A stretch of 50,694 bases of DNA from NCBI RefSeq assembly GCF_937880195.1, contig NZ_CALFLA010000035.1:1-50694 (forward strand), in the 5' to 3' direction. This document shows positions 6,006-15,416 of the stretch, in pieces. Each line of letters begins with the position of its first letter. Position 1 is the stretch's first letter. This stretch comes from an uncultured Blautia sp. Its GTDB lineage: Bacteria > Bacillota > Clostridia > Lachnospirales > Lachnospiraceae. A program made the position numbers and the translations under genes. The notes beneath the pieces are model-generated. The model saw only the letters and a list, made by a program, of their open reading frames with translations, ran no database searches and was not told where the DNA came from.

Positions 6006-8396
6006 ATGAAGAAAAAAAGAGGAGTCATTGTACTGGCCCTGACTATGATCATTACGGCTTTCCTGTGCTACACAGCCGCTGTGGGTCTTGGCCCTACAGG
6101 AACCGGATCAGCAAAAAATATTCATACTGGTCTTGATCTGTCAGGTGGTGTAAGTATTACATACCAGGCAAAAGAAAAAAATCCAGGTAAAGAAGAAATG
6201 TCAGATACTGTCTACAAGATGCAGAAGCGTGTGGAACAGTATAGTACAGAAGCTCAGGCATATCAGGAAGGCGACAATCGTATTACGGTTGAGATCCCGG
6301 GCGTAACAGACGCGGATAAGATCCTTAACGATCTTGGAAAGCCTGGTTCACTTTGCTTTATCGAACAGACAGATAAAGATGGAAATGAAAACTTTGTTCC
6401 TGGCGAAGACAACTATGTTCTTGCAAGAAGTCTGGAGGAGATCCGGGAAGCCGGTTCTGTTGTTCTGGAAGGTACTGATGTGGCGGACGCACAGGGCGGC
6501 GCTTACCAGAAAGAGGACGGAAGCAGCAGAGAGTATGTGGTAAGTTTGAAACTTACTGATGAAGGAAAGAAGAAATTTGCAGAGGCTACAGAAGCTAATG
6601 TAGGAAAACAGATAGCCATTATTTATGACAATTCGGTTTTAAGCGCGCCTACAGTACAGGAAGCAATTACAGGCGGACAGGCTGAGATCAATGGTATGGA
6701 AGATGTGGAGGAAGCGCAGAACCTTGCTTCCTATATCCGTATCGGTTCTCTGAGCCTGGAACTTGAAGAGCTTCGTTCCAGTGTTGTTGCCGCACAGCTT
6801 GGAGAAGAGGCAATTTCTACAAGCGTAACTGCAGGAGCTATTGGTCTTGCTATTGTAATCCTGTTCATGATCTTTGTATATAGAATCCCTGGACTTGTGG
6901 CAGCCATTGCCCTGATCCTTTATACAGCAATCACGCTGATTACTCTGAATGCCTTTGATATTACCCTGACACTTCCGGGTATTGCAGGTATTATTCTTGG
7001 AATCGGTATGGCTGTGGATGCAAACGTTATTATCTATGCGCGTATCCAGGAGGAAATCGCAGAAGGAAGTTCTGTCAGAACAGCGATCAAATCTGGATTT
7101 TCCAAGGCGTTTTCTGCCATTGTTGACGGAAATGTGACAACCCTGATCGCTTCTGGTGTATTAATGGGACTTGGTTCCGGTACTGTGAAGGGCTTTGCTT
7201 ATACGCTGGCGCTTGGTATTGTAGTTTCTATGTTTACTGCCCTGGTAGTATCACGCCTGGTAATGAACGCTATGTATGCAGTCGGCATCCAGGATGAAAA
7301 ATTCTACGGAAGAGCTAAGAAGAGAAAATCTATTAATTTTGTAGGAAAGAAAAACATCTTCTTTATTATTTCTCTGGTACTGATTCTGGTAGGTCCTGTA
7401 TCTATGATGATCCATCAGAAAACAGACGGAAGTATTTTAAATTACAGTCTGGAATTTTCCGGCGGTACTGCAACAACCGTTACCTTTAACGAGAATATGG
7501 ATATTAAGAAAATTGATTCCGAGGTAACTCCGGTTGTAGAAGCGGTAACAGGAGATAAGAACGTACAGCCTACAAAGGTTGTAGGAACCAATCAGGTTGT
7601 GATCAAAACACGGGCTCTTTCACAGGATGAGAGAGAGGCTCTGAATAATACAATGGTGGAGAAATTTGACGTAGATGAAACTCTCATCACTTCCGAAAGT
7701 ATTTCTTCCACAGTCAGCTCAGAAATGAGACAGGATGCCTTTGTGGCAGTTCTTGTGGCAACCCTCTGTATGCTTGCTTACATCTGGTTACGTTTCAAAG
7801 ACATCCGGTTTGCAGGAAGCGCAGTTCTTGCCCTGGTGCATGACGTACTTGTAGTATTTGCATTTTATGCCCTGGCAAGGGTTTCTGTAGGAAACACATT
7901 TATTGCATGTATGCTGACTATCGTAGGATACAGTATCAATGCCACCATCGTTATTTTTGACCGTATCCGTGAGAATCTGAAGAGAAAAGGCTCTCGTGCA
8001 GACCTGACAGAGATTGTAAACGAAAGTATCACACAGACCCTTACAAGAAGTATTTATACTTCTCTGACTACCTTTGTGATGGTAGCGGCCCTCTTTATTA
8101 TGGGCGTATCTTCTATCCGTGAGTTTGCGCTTCCGCTGATGGCAGGAATTATCTGCGGAGCATATTCTTCTGTATGTATTACAGGAGCACTGTGGCTGGT
8201 TATGAAACAGGGATTTGGAAAGAAGCAGGCAGCTATTGTACAGCAGACTGCAGCAGAAGAAAAAGCAACTTCTCCAGAGGCTGTTTCCAGAATTGTAAAT
8301 GGACAGAAGCAGCCAAAGAAGAAAAACCGCAAAAGAGTAGCAGAACGTATTGCCCGTGAGGAAGCAGAAAAGAATTCTTCTTCAGGACAAGAATAA
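6006..8396 (+). CDS. secDF: Protein translocase SecDF (SecD-SecF fusion)
   Basis: The 796-residue protein fuses SecD and SecF, the accessory subunits that use the proton gradient to pull secreted proteins from the SecYEG channel. The SecD half has an N-terminal helix, the 'GLDLSGGVSITYQ' motif, a P1 head domain and 'GIGMAVDANVIIYARIQEE' in the membrane region. The SecF half starts near residue 440 with 'LEFSGGTATTV', then 'VHDVLVVFAFYAL' and 'GYSINATIVIFDRIREN'. Twelve membrane helices are expected. The lysine-rich cytoplasmic tail (about residues 740-796) resembles that of other clostridial SecDF proteins. The start at 6006 has GAAGGGA upstream; an ATG at 5964 lies in the intergenic hairpin and is rejected. 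Next to the SCIFF genes, as in many clostridia. Confidence 0.95.
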   Translation: MKKKRGVIVLALTMIITAFLCYTAAVGLGPTGTGSAKNIHTGLDLSGGVSITYQAKEKNPGKEEMSDTVYKMQKRVEQYSTEAQAYQEGDNRITVEIPGVTDADKILNDLGKPGSLCFIEQTDKDGNENFVPGEDNYVLARSLEEIREAGSVVLEGTDVADAQGGAYQKEDGSSREYVVSLKLTDEGKKKFAEATEANVGKQIAIIYDNSVLSAPTVQEAITGGQAEINGMEDVEEAQNLASYIRIGSLSLELEELRSSVVAAQLGEEAISTSVTAGAIGLAIVILFMIFVYRIPGLVAAIALILYTAITLITLNAFDITLTLPGIAGIILGIGMAVDANVIIYARIQEEIAEGSSVRTAIKSGFSKAFSAIVDGNVTTLIASGVLMGLGSGTVKGFAYTLALGIVVSMFTALVVSRLVMNAMYAVGIQDEKFYGRAKKRKSINFVGKKNIFFIISLVLILVGPVSMMIHQKTDGSILNYSLEFSGGTATTVTFNENMDIKKIDSEVTPVVEAVTGDKNVQPTKVVGTNQVVIKTRALSQDEREALNNTMVEKFDVDETLITSESISSTVSSEMRQDAFVAVLVATLCMLAYIWLRFKDIRFAGSAVLALVHDVLVVFAFYALARVSVGNTFIACMLTIVGYSINATIVIFDRIRENLKRKGSRADLTEIVNESITQTLTRSIYTSLTTFVMVAALFIMGVSSIREFALPLMAGIICGAYSSVCITGALWLVMKQGFGKKQAAIVQQTAAEEKATSPEAVSRIVNGQKQPKKKNRKRVAERIAREEAEKNSSSGQE

Positions 8397-8418
8397 AAAG
8401 AATAAGATCAAAAAAGGT

Positions 8419-8453
8419 CCCAGGGCAGTAATGCTGTCCTGGGGCATGTTTTT
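8419..8453 (+). terminator. Terminator between secDF and recJ
   Basis: CCCAGGGCAG (8419-8428) pairs with CTGTCCTGGG (8434-8443), ten pairs with one G-T, around a 5-nt loop, followed by GCATGTTTTT. It ends only 15 nt before the recJ start, so recJ either depends on read-through or on a promoter that I cannot identify. Confidence 0.75.
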
Positions 8454-8467
8454 AGCAGGAGATTATA

Positions 8468-10180
8468 ATGGAAAAATGGGTAGTAATGGCAAAAAAAGCG
8501 GATTTCCAGGAAATCGGACGCACCTTTGGGATTGATCCGGTGATCGCCCGTCTCATCCGTAACAGGGATGTGGAGGGAATGGATAATATCCGGTCATATC
8601 TGTATGGGACCATGGAAGAAATTCCTTCTCCCTGGCTGTTAAAGGACATAGATACAGCTGTAGAAATCCTGAAACAAAAAATAGGCTCAGGAGAAAAAAT
8701 AAGGATTATCGGAGATTATGATATTGACGGAGTAACAGCTACGTATATTCTCCTCACAGGTTTGAAACGGCTGGGAGCAAAGGTTGACACTTATATCCCA
8801 GACCGGGTAAAAGACGGATATGGGCTTCACAGTCAGTTGATTGAAAAAGCTCTAAAGGATCAGATTGATACGATCATCACCTGTGATAACGGAATTGCCG
8901 CATCGGAAGAGATCGCCCAGGCAAAGGAGGGAGGAATGACGGTAATTGTTACAGATCATCATGATATTCCCTACGAAGATACAGAAGAAGGGAGACGTTG
9001 GATCCTTCCAGAAGCAGACGCGCTGATCAATCCAAAACAGCAGGACTGTCCTTATCCCAATAAGAATATATGCGGAGCCGTGGTGGCCTGGAAGCTTATA
9101 TGGGCTCTTTATGAAACCTGGGGAATAAACAGGGAAGAGATCCTGGAGTTTTCTGAAGCTGCGGCAGTGGCTACTGTGGGAGACGTAATGGATCTTCAGG
9201 GAGAAAACAGGATCATAGTAAAGGAAGGACTGAAGCGCCTGGCCTGTACAAAAAATAAAGGGTTTAAGGCTCTGATCAATGCAAACGGACTTGAGGGAGA
9301 CAGAATTACCGCTTATCACGTAGGATTTGTGCTGGGACCCTGCATCAATGCCAGTGGACGGCTTGACACAGCTTCCAGAGCACTATCCCTTCTTTGTGCC
9401 GCAGATGGAGATACGGCGGCAAAAGAGGCGGGAGATCTTGTGGCTTTAAATCAAAGCAGAAAAGCAATGACAGAAGAAGGAAAGGAAGAGGCGATCCGTC
9501 TGATTGAAAATGCCGGACTTTACAAGGACCCTGTTCTGGTGGTTTATCTTCCAGACTGCCATGAAAGTCTTGCGGGAATTATTGCAGGCCGTTTAAGAGA
9601 AAAATATTATAAACCGGTTTTTGTGCTTACCCGGTCGGAAAATGGGGTAAAAGGCAGCGGCAGATCCATAGAGGCTTATTCCATGTATGACGAGCTGGTA
9701 AAATGCAGAGAGTTTCTGGAACAGTTTGGAGGACATCCTATGGCGGCAGGGCTTTCTATGAAAGAAGAAAATGTAGAGCCTTTTCGGAAACGGCTGAATG
9801 AGATCTGCACTTTGACAGAGGAGGCTCTGACGCCTAAGGTGACCATTGACGTTCCCATGCCTGTTTCTTATCTTTCCAGAGAACTGACAGATCAGCTTTC
9901 TGTGCTGGAACCCTTTGGAAAAGGAAATACAAAGCCTCTTTTTGCACAGAAAGGCCTTCGTGTTTTAAATATGAGAATTTTTGGCAAGAATCAGAATGTG
10001 GTAAAAATGCGCCTTGTGGATCCTTCAGGAGCATCTGTGGATGGGGTGTATTTTGGAAATGGCCAGGAATTTTTTCAGTATGTAAGCGGGCGGGAGACTG
10101 TTTCTGTAACATATTACCCGGAGATCAACGTGTATCAGGGAAGAGAAAGCCTTCAAGCTGTGATTCGAAATTATTTCTGA
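8468..10180 (+). CDS. recJ: Single-stranded-DNA-specific exonuclease RecJ
   Basis: RecJ degrades single-stranded DNA 5' to 3' in recombination and repair. The 570-residue product has the DHH phosphoesterase motifs: 'DYDIDGVTATYI' (motif I), 'TCDNGIAA' (II), 'VTDHHD' (III) and 'ASGRLDTASRA' (IV), which provide the metal ligands. The DHHA1 domain follows with 'GSGRSIEAYSMYD' and 'FGGHPMAAGLSM', then a C-terminal OB fold. Length is typical. AGGAG at 8457-8461 precedes the ATG at 8468. The order secDF-recJ-apt-relA is usual in this family. Confidence 0.95.
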   Translation: MEKWVVMAKKADFQEIGRTFGIDPVIARLIRNRDVEGMDNIRSYLYGTMEEIPSPWLLKDIDTAVEILKQKIGSGEKIRIIGDYDIDGVTATYILLTGLKRLGAKVDTYIPDRVKDGYGLHSQLIEKALKDQIDTIITCDNGIAASEEIAQAKEGGMTVIVTDHHDIPYEDTEEGRRWILPEADALINPKQQDCPYPNKNICGAVVAWKLIWALYETWGINREEILEFSEAAAVATVGDVMDLQGENRIIVKEGLKRLACTKNKGFKALINANGLEGDRITAYHVGFVLGPCINASGRLDTASRALSLLCAADGDTAAKEAGDLVALNQSRKAMTEEGKEEAIRLIENAGLYKDPVLVVYLPDCHESLAGIIAGRLREKYYKPVFVLTRSENGVKGSGRSIEAYSMYDELVKCREFLEQFGGHPMAAGLSMKEENVEPFRKRLNEICTLTEEALTPKVTIDVPMPVSYLSRELTDQLSVLEPFGKGNTKPLFAQKGLRVLNMRIFGKNQNVVKMRLVDPSGASVDGVYFGNGQEFFQYVSGRETVSVTYYPEINVYQGRESLQAVIRNYF

Positions 10181-10230
10181 CATCAGCAGCGCCAAATGGC
10201 GGTATTTGGTGATCCCTGTCGGGTTTTGGA

Positions 10231-10259
10231 TTGATTCCATGAGTAAAAAGTGATATACT
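10231..10259 (+). promoter_or_regulatory. Promoter upstream of apt
   Basis: TTGATT (10231-10236) and TATACT (10254-10259) are 17 bp apart. The expected start is near 10266, giving a leader of about 60 nt that includes a perfect small hairpin, ACGGTG-GAT-CACCGT at 10283-10297, just before the ribosome-binding site. Confidence 0.6.
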
Positions 10260-10327
10260 TATCTGGATTTATTATGTAAAATACGGTGGATCACCGTGAT
10301 AAATAAAACAGGCGGAGGTACGGTACT

Positions 10328-10852
10328 ATGAAGAAAATTGAGGATTATGTAAGAAGCATCCCGGATTTTCCGGAGCCGGGAATTATTTTTCGTGATGTGA
10401 CAAGTATTCTGCAGGATGCGGATGGACTGGCGCTGGCCATTGACTCTATGCAGGAATGTCTGAAGGATGTAGATGTTGACGTGATCGTAGGAACAGAGTC
10501 AAGAGGCTTTATGTTCGGCGTTCCCATTGCATATAATCTTCACAAAGCTTTTGTACCTGTCCGCAAAAAGGGCAAGTTGCCCTGCGAGACGGTTTCTATG
10601 AGCTATGATCTGGAATACGGCAGCGCTGAGATTGAAATGCACAAGGACTCCATTAAGCCGGGACAAAAGGTTGCGGTTATCGACGACCTGATCGCTACCG
10701 GAGGTACGGTAGAGGCTGCGGTAAAGCTGATCGAAGAGCTGGGCGGAGAGGTTGTGAAGATCGTATTTTTGATGGAACTTGCAGGGCTTAAGGGACGTGA
10801 GAAACTGGCAGGTTATGATGTGGATTCTGTAATCTGCTATGAGGGCAAATAA
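10328..10852 (+). CDS. apt: Adenine phosphoribosyltransferase
   Basis: The enzyme makes AMP from adenine and PRPP in purine salvage. The 174-residue protein shows the family N terminus 'IPDFPEPGIIFRDVTSIL', 'GTESRGFMFGVPIA', 'VPVRKKGKLPCET' and the PRPP-binding loop VAVIDDLIATGGT. GGAGG at 10314-10318 and ATG at 10328 define the start. It is followed after 47 nt by relA, so purine salvage and (p)ppGpp metabolism are probably co-transcribed, as in many Gram-positive bacteria. Confidence 0.96.
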   Translation: MKKIEDYVRSIPDFPEPGIIFRDVTSILQDADGLALAIDSMQECLKDVDVDVIVGTESRGFMFGVPIAYNLHKAFVPVRKKGKLPCETVSMSYDLEYGSAEIEMHKDSIKPGQKVAVIDDLIATGGTVEAAVKLIEELGGEVVKIVFLMELAGLKGREKLAGYDVDSVICYEGK

Positions 10853-10899
10853 CTGGTCATTGACCACAGACAGATAGAATATCAGGCAGGTGGGAGAGA

Positions 10900-13227
10900 A
10901 TGGCGGAAAAAGATAAAAACATACAGCTAAATAAAAAAGCCGGACTGACAGAAGCAGAAAAGCTGGAAACTGTAAAAAAGGCAGATGCAGCCGTAAAGTC
11001 CATGAGTGATTTTACAAGTCCGGAGGAACTGTATCAGGAACTGATCTCCAGTGTAAAAAAATATCATCCATCTACGGATATTACCATGATACAGAAGGCA
11101 TACGAGGTTGCTAAAGAGGCTCATAAGGATCAGAAGCGGAAGTCGGGGGAACCCTATATCATTCACCCTCTCTGCGTAGGAATCATACTGGCGGATCTGG
11201 AGCTTGATAAGGAAACCATTGTAGCAGGACTTCTTCATGATGCGGTTGAGGATACCTGGATGACTTATGAAGAAGTAGAAAAGGAATTTGGTTCTGAGGT
11301 GGCGCTTCTGGTAGACGGCGTTACCAAGCTGGGACAGCTGAATTATTCTAAGGATAAGGTGGAGCTTCAGGCAGAGAATCTGAGGAAGATGTTTCTTGCC
11401 ATGGCCAAGGATATCCGGGTAATCCTGATCAAACTTGCAGACCGTCTTCACAATATGCGTACGTTGCAGTATATGCGGCCGGAGAAACAGCAGGAAAAGG
11501 CAAGGGAGACCATGGATATCTATGCGCCCATTGCCATGCGTCTTGGTATTTCCAAGATCAAGGTGGAGCTGGACGACCTTTCTCTGAAATACCTGAAGCC
11601 GGATGTATATTATGATCTTGTAGACAAAATCTCTTTCCGCAAAAGCGAGAGACAGGAATTTGTCAACGGCATTGTAAAGCAGGTAAAACGACATATGGAG
11701 GATGCCGGGATTGTAGCTCAGGTTGACGGAAGGATCAAGCACTTTTTCAGTATTTACAAAAAAATGGTCAATCAGGGCAAAACCATTGACCAGATCTATG
11801 ATCTGTTTGCTGTGCGGATTCTGGTAGATAACGTAAAGGACTGTTATGCGGCTCTTGGCGTGATCCATGAGATGTATAAACCCATTCCGGGGCGGTTTAA
11901 GGATTATATTGCCATGCCGAAGCCGAACATGTATCAGTCTCTTCATACGACGCTGATCGGTCCCAGCGGACAGCCTTTTGAAATCCAGATCAGAACCTAT
12001 GAGATGCACAAAACTGCGGAATACGGTATTGCGGCTCACTGGAAATATAAGGAATCTTCCGACGGAAAAGCGCCGGTAGGAAAGAGCGAAGAAGAAAAGC
12101 TGAACTGGCTCCGTCAGATTTTGGAGTGGCAGAGAGATATGTCGGATAACAGGGAGTTTATGAGCCTTCTCAAAAACGATCTGGATCTTTTTGCAGACAG
12201 TGTTTACTGCTTTACGCCTCAGGGAGACGTTAAGACCCTTCCGGCAGGCTCTACTCCTATTGATTTTGCTTACAGCGTACACAGCGCAGTAGGAAACCGT
12301 ATGGTAGGAGCCCGTGTCAACGGCAAGCTGGTTCCTATTGAATATGAGATTCAGAACGGCGACAGAATTGAGATCATCACATCTCAGAATTCTCAGGGAC
12401 CAAGCCGGGACTGGCTGAAACTGGTAAAAAGCACCCAGGCAAAAAATAAGATCAACCAGTGGTTCAAAAAAGAACTGAAGGAAGACAATATCCTAAAAGG
12501 AAAAGAGATGCTTGCCCAGTATGCCAAAACAAAGGGATACAAAATAGGCTCCTATACAAAAAGCCAGTATATGGAAGCGGTTATGCATAAATATGGTTTC
12601 CGGGACTGGGACTCTGTGCTGGCAGCTATCGGACATGGAGGTCTGAAAGAAGGCCAGGTCTTTAATAAGCTGATGGAGGCTTATGAGAAGGAACACGCCA
12701 AAAAGATCACAGACCAGGAGGTTCTGGAGGCGGCTTCTGACGCTCAGGAAAAACTCCGCCTTGTAAAATCAAAGGGCGGAATTGTAGTTCGCGGTATTCA
12801 TGATGTGGCCGTCCGTTTTTCTAAATGCTGCAGCCCTATTCCGGGAGACGAGATCGTGGGCTTTGTCACCAGGGGCAGGGGAATCACCATTCACCGTACA
12901 GACTGCGTCAATGTACTGAACATGTCTGAAACTGACAGAAGCAGGCTTATTGAGGCGGAATGGCAGTCAGATGCAAAGACTTCCGAGAAATATATGGCGG
13001 AGCTTCGTATTTTTGCCAACAACCGTACCGGCCTTATTGTGGATCTTTCCAAGCTTTTTACAGAGCGCAAGATCGACATGAAAAATATGAACTGCCGTAC
13101 AAACAAACAGGATAAGGCGACTATTTCTGTCAGCTTTGAGGTAGGAAGCAAGGAGGAGCTGGCTTCTCTGATAGAAAAAATCCGTCAGATTGAAAGCGTG
13201 ATCGATGTGGAACGAACCACCGGCTGA
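10900..13227 (+). CDS. relA: Bifunctional (p)ppGpp synthetase/hydrolase (RelA/SpoT homologue, Rel)
   Basis: The 775-residue stringent-response enzyme makes and hydrolyses (p)ppGpp. The hydrolase has the HD pair at His113-Asp114 in 'AGLLHDAVEDTW'. The synthetase domain has 'RIKHFFSIYKKM', 'IYDLFAVRILV' and 'QSLHTTLIGPSG', with 'FEIQIRTYEMH'. A TGS domain starts near residue 405 ('VYCFTPQGDVKTLPAGSTPI'), a zinc-finger/RIS region holds 'SKCCSPIPGDEIVGF', and the C-terminal ACT domain follows. Both catalytic halves look intact, so it is the usual single long Rel protein of Firmicutes. It sits between apt and the metallo-hydrolase, with 26-47 nt gaps that suggest one operon. Confidence 0.96.
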   Translation: MAEKDKNIQLNKKAGLTEAEKLETVKKADAAVKSMSDFTSPEELYQELISSVKKYHPSTDITMIQKAYEVAKEAHKDQKRKSGEPYIIHPLCVGIILADLELDKETIVAGLLHDAVEDTWMTYEEVEKEFGSEVALLVDGVTKLGQLNYSKDKVELQAENLRKMFLAMAKDIRVILIKLADRLHNMRTLQYMRPEKQQEKARETMDIYAPIAMRLGISKIKVELDDLSLKYLKPDVYYDLVDKISFRKSERQEFVNGIVKQVKRHMEDAGIVAQVDGRIKHFFSIYKKMVNQGKTIDQIYDLFAVRILVDNVKDCYAALGVIHEMYKPIPGRFKDYIAMPKPNMYQSLHTTLIGPSGQPFEIQIRTYEMHKTAEYGIAAHWKYKESSDGKAPVGKSEEEKLNWLRQILEWQRDMSDNREFMSLLKNDLDLFADSVYCFTPQGDVKTLPAGSTPIDFAYSVHSAVGNRMVGARVNGKLVPIEYEIQNGDRIEIITSQNSQGPSRDWLKLVKSTQAKNKINQWFKKELKEDNILKGKEMLAQYAKTKGYKIGSYTKSQYMEAVMHKYGFRDWDSVLAAIGHGGLKEGQVFNKLMEAYEKEHAKKITDQEVLEAASDAQEKLRLVKSKGGIVVRGIHDVAVRFSKCCSPIPGDEIVGFVTRGRGITIHRTDCVNVLNMSETDRSRLIEAEWQSDAKTSEKYMAELRIFANNRTGLIVDLSKLFTERKIDMKNMNCRTNKQDKATISVSFEVGSKEELASLIEKIRQIESVIDVERTTG

Positions 13228-13253
13228 TTTCTGGGAAGAAAGAGAGAGACAAA

Positions 13254-13883
13254 ATGAAAAACGCAGATCTTCAGAAATGCATTCTTGGTTCCGTGTCAAC
13301 CAACTGTTATTTACTGAAAAATAAAGAAACAGGAGAACTTCTTATTATTGATCCTGCAGATCATGCAGAAGTGATCTCATCCAAAATAAAAGAAATGCAG
13401 GCGCATCCTGCGGCGATCCTCCTTACCCATGGACATTATGACCATATTCTGGCCGCAGAGGAAGTCAGGAAGGAATTTCAGATACCTGTTTATGCCTGTG
13501 AAAAAGAATCAGGAACCCTTTTGGATCCATCTGTGAATCTGTCTGGATATGGAAACCGCGTCTGTTCTTTGAAGGCAGATAAACTTCTTTCTGATCTGGA
13601 TGTTTTTGAAGCAGCAGGCTTTTCCATTCAGATGCTTCATACCCCGGGACATACAGAAGGAAGCTGCTGCTATTATCTGGAAGACGAGGGCATCCTTTTC
13701 AGCGGAGATACTTTGTTTTACGGTTCTGTGGGAAGAACAGATTTTCCAGGGGGAAGTATGTCCAGGATCGTAGAGAGCCTTCATAAACTGGTGGACAATC
13801 TTCCAGAAGAAACAGAAGTTTATCCGGGGCACGACATGTCCACCACCATTGGTTATGAAAAGAGGTATAATTCATTTGTATAA
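13254..13883 (+). CDS. MBL-fold metallo-hydrolase (glyoxalase II-like, YqgX type)
   Basis: The 209-residue protein has the metallo-beta-lactamase zinc motifs: 'THGHYDHIL' (HxHxDH), 'HTPGHTEGSCC', 'FSGDTLFYGSVGRTDFPG' and the final 'YPGHDMST'. This set is typical of the short YqgX/glyoxalase-II-like group that follows relA in many Firmicutes. The substrate is not known; hydroxyacylglutathione is unlikely to be the real one in this kind of organism. The end overlaps the hemZ start by eight bases, consistent with coupled translation. Confidence 0.9.
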   Translation: MKNADLQKCILGSVSTNCYLLKNKETGELLIIDPADHAEVISSKIKEMQAHPAAILLTHGHYDHILAAEEVRKEFQIPVYACEKESGTLLDPSVNLSGYGNRVCSLKADKLLSDLDVFEAAGFSIQMLHTPGHTEGSCCYYLEDEGILFSGDTLFYGSVGRTDFPGGSMSRIVESLHKLVDNLPEETEVYPGHDMSTTIGYEKRYNSFV

Positions 13884-15399
13884 GATCAGGATTCTGTTTA
13901 AAAACAGAGAATTTGAACATGATATTTATGAATTGATCCGGGCCTTTTACCCGGAGGCGGAGCTTCTTGTTTCTTATGATGAGGCAGAAGAGGAAGAGAA
14001 TGCAGATCTTTCGTTTACTGTAGAAAAAGAAGAACAGAGCTTTTTGATCCATTACCAGAATGGAGAACACAAGGGCGTTGCAAGTGGAGAGGTGATTAAG
14101 GGGCAGTCTTCGGATGCCCTTCTTTCCTGTAAAGAGGAAGAGAAAGAAAAAGCTCATACTCTTCGGAAAGAACAGAAGGATATCATCAAGCAGGTATTGT
14201 ACCGCATCCTTGTAAAACTTACTGGAAGAACACTTCCCTGGGGAAACCTGACAGGAATCCGTCCGGCAAAGCTTGCAATGGCAATGATCGAATCTGGAAT
14301 GAGCAATGCCGAGACGGCAGCAAAAATGCGGGAACTTTATCTGGTAAGCCCGCAAAAGACAGCCCTTGCAGTTTCCATTGCAAACAGAGAAAGAGAAATC
14401 CTGAAGGATATTGACTATGAAAACGGCTACAGTCTTTATGTAGGAATTCCCTTTTGTCCAAGTATCTGCCTTTACTGTTCTTTTAGCTCTTATCCTTTGA
14501 AACAGTGGAAAGACCGTGTGAATCTTTATCTGGACGCGCTCTGTAAAGAAATCCAGGCAGTTGCCCGTATCATGAAGGAAAAAGGACGGAAGCTGGACAC
14601 AGTATATATCGGCGGAGGAACTCCCACCACTTTGGAGCCGGAACAGCTGAAACGTCTTCTGGATTCTCTTATGGAAAATTTTGGATGCAGGGATCTTGCG
14701 GAATTTACCATTGAAGCAGGACGGCCTGACAGTATTACAAGAGAAAAACTCCAGGTGATCCGTCAGTATCCAGTTACCAGAATTTCTGTGAATCCTCAGA
14801 CCATGAATCAGGAAACTCTTGATATCATCGGAAGACGCCATACAGTAGAAGAGACAAAAAAGGCCTTTCTTCTGGCAAGAGAATGTGGATTTGACAACAT
14901 TAACATGGATTTGATCGTAGGACTTCCAGGAGAGGACAAAGAAAAAGTTGCCCATACTCTGGATGAGATCAGAACTTTGAAGCCTGACAGCATAACGGTT
15001 CATTCCCTGGCTGTGAAACGTGCGGCGCGGCTGAACATGTTTAAGGATCAGTATCAGGAAATGACTTTTGAAAACAACCAGGAAATTATGGATATGACCA
15101 TGAAAACAGCCTATGAAATGGAAATGGGTCCCTATTATCTTTACAGACAGAAGAATATGAAGGGAAATTTCGAAAATGTAGGCTATGCAGAGGTTGACAA
15201 AGCAGGGATTTACAATATACTAATTATGGAAGAGAAACAACCGATTATTGCATTGGGCGCCGGCGGATCCTCTAAACTGGTCTTTGACCATGGACAGAGA
15301 ATTGAGCGGGTCGAAAATGTGAAGGACGTATCAAACTATATAGCCCGGATCGATGAAATGATCGAGAGAAAACGGGTGGGAATTGAGAAATGGCTTTAG
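13876..15399 (+). CDS. hemZ: Coproporphyrinogen dehydrogenase-like radical SAM protein HemZ
   Basis: HemZ is a HemN-related radical-SAM protein. Relative to the chosen start the 4Fe-4S cysteines are 194, 198 and 201 (CPSICLYC), followed by 'YIGGGTPTTLEPEQL' and 'ISVNPQTMNQETLDIIGR', both HemN-like. The N-terminal 190 residues are the HemZ-specific extension beginning 'YKIRILFKNREFEHDIYEL'. The TTG at 13876 is chosen because AGAGGT (13862-13867) lies eight bases upstream and the encoded N terminus then fits the family; the frame is open to a TTG at 13849, which is an alternative. No other haem biosynthesis gene is in the window, so the real reaction is uncertain. Confidence 0.88.
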   Translation: MYKIRILFKNREFEHDIYELIRAFYPEAELLVSYDEAEEEENADLSFTVEKEEQSFLIHYQNGEHKGVASGEVIKGQSSDALLSCKEEEKEKAHTLRKEQKDIIKQVLYRILVKLTGRTLPWGNLTGIRPAKLAMAMIESGMSNAETAAKMRELYLVSPQKTALAVSIANREREILKDIDYENGYSLYVGIPFCPSICLYCSFSSYPLKQWKDRVNLYLDALCKEIQAVARIMKEKGRKLDTVYIGGGTPTTLEPEQLKRLLDSLMENFGCRDLAEFTIEAGRPDSITREKLQVIRQYPVTRISVNPQTMNQETLDIIGRRHTVEETKKAFLLARECGFDNINMDLIVGLPGEDKEKVAHTLDEIRTLKPDSITVHSLAVKRAARLNMFKDQYQEMTFENNQEIMDMTMKTAYEMEMGPYYLYRQKNMKGNFENVGYAEVDKAGIYNILIMEEKQPIIALGAGGSSKLVFDHGQRIERVENVKDVSNYIARIDEMIERKRVGIEKWL

Positions 15400-15416
15400 G
15401 ACAGGAGGTGTACACG

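Noticed and set aside
10927..12282. 451-codon minus-strand frame inside relA
   Set aside because: It lies fully within a clear relA gene, has no start signal and an odd composition.
13699..15003. 434-codon minus-strand frame inside hemZ
   Set aside because: Antisense shadow of hemZ, which shows all expected motifs on the plus strand.
15390..15416. ATG 15390 as start of the HD-GYP gene
   Set aside because: It lies inside hemZ without a ribosome-binding site, while TTG 15417 has AGGAGGTG at ideal distance.
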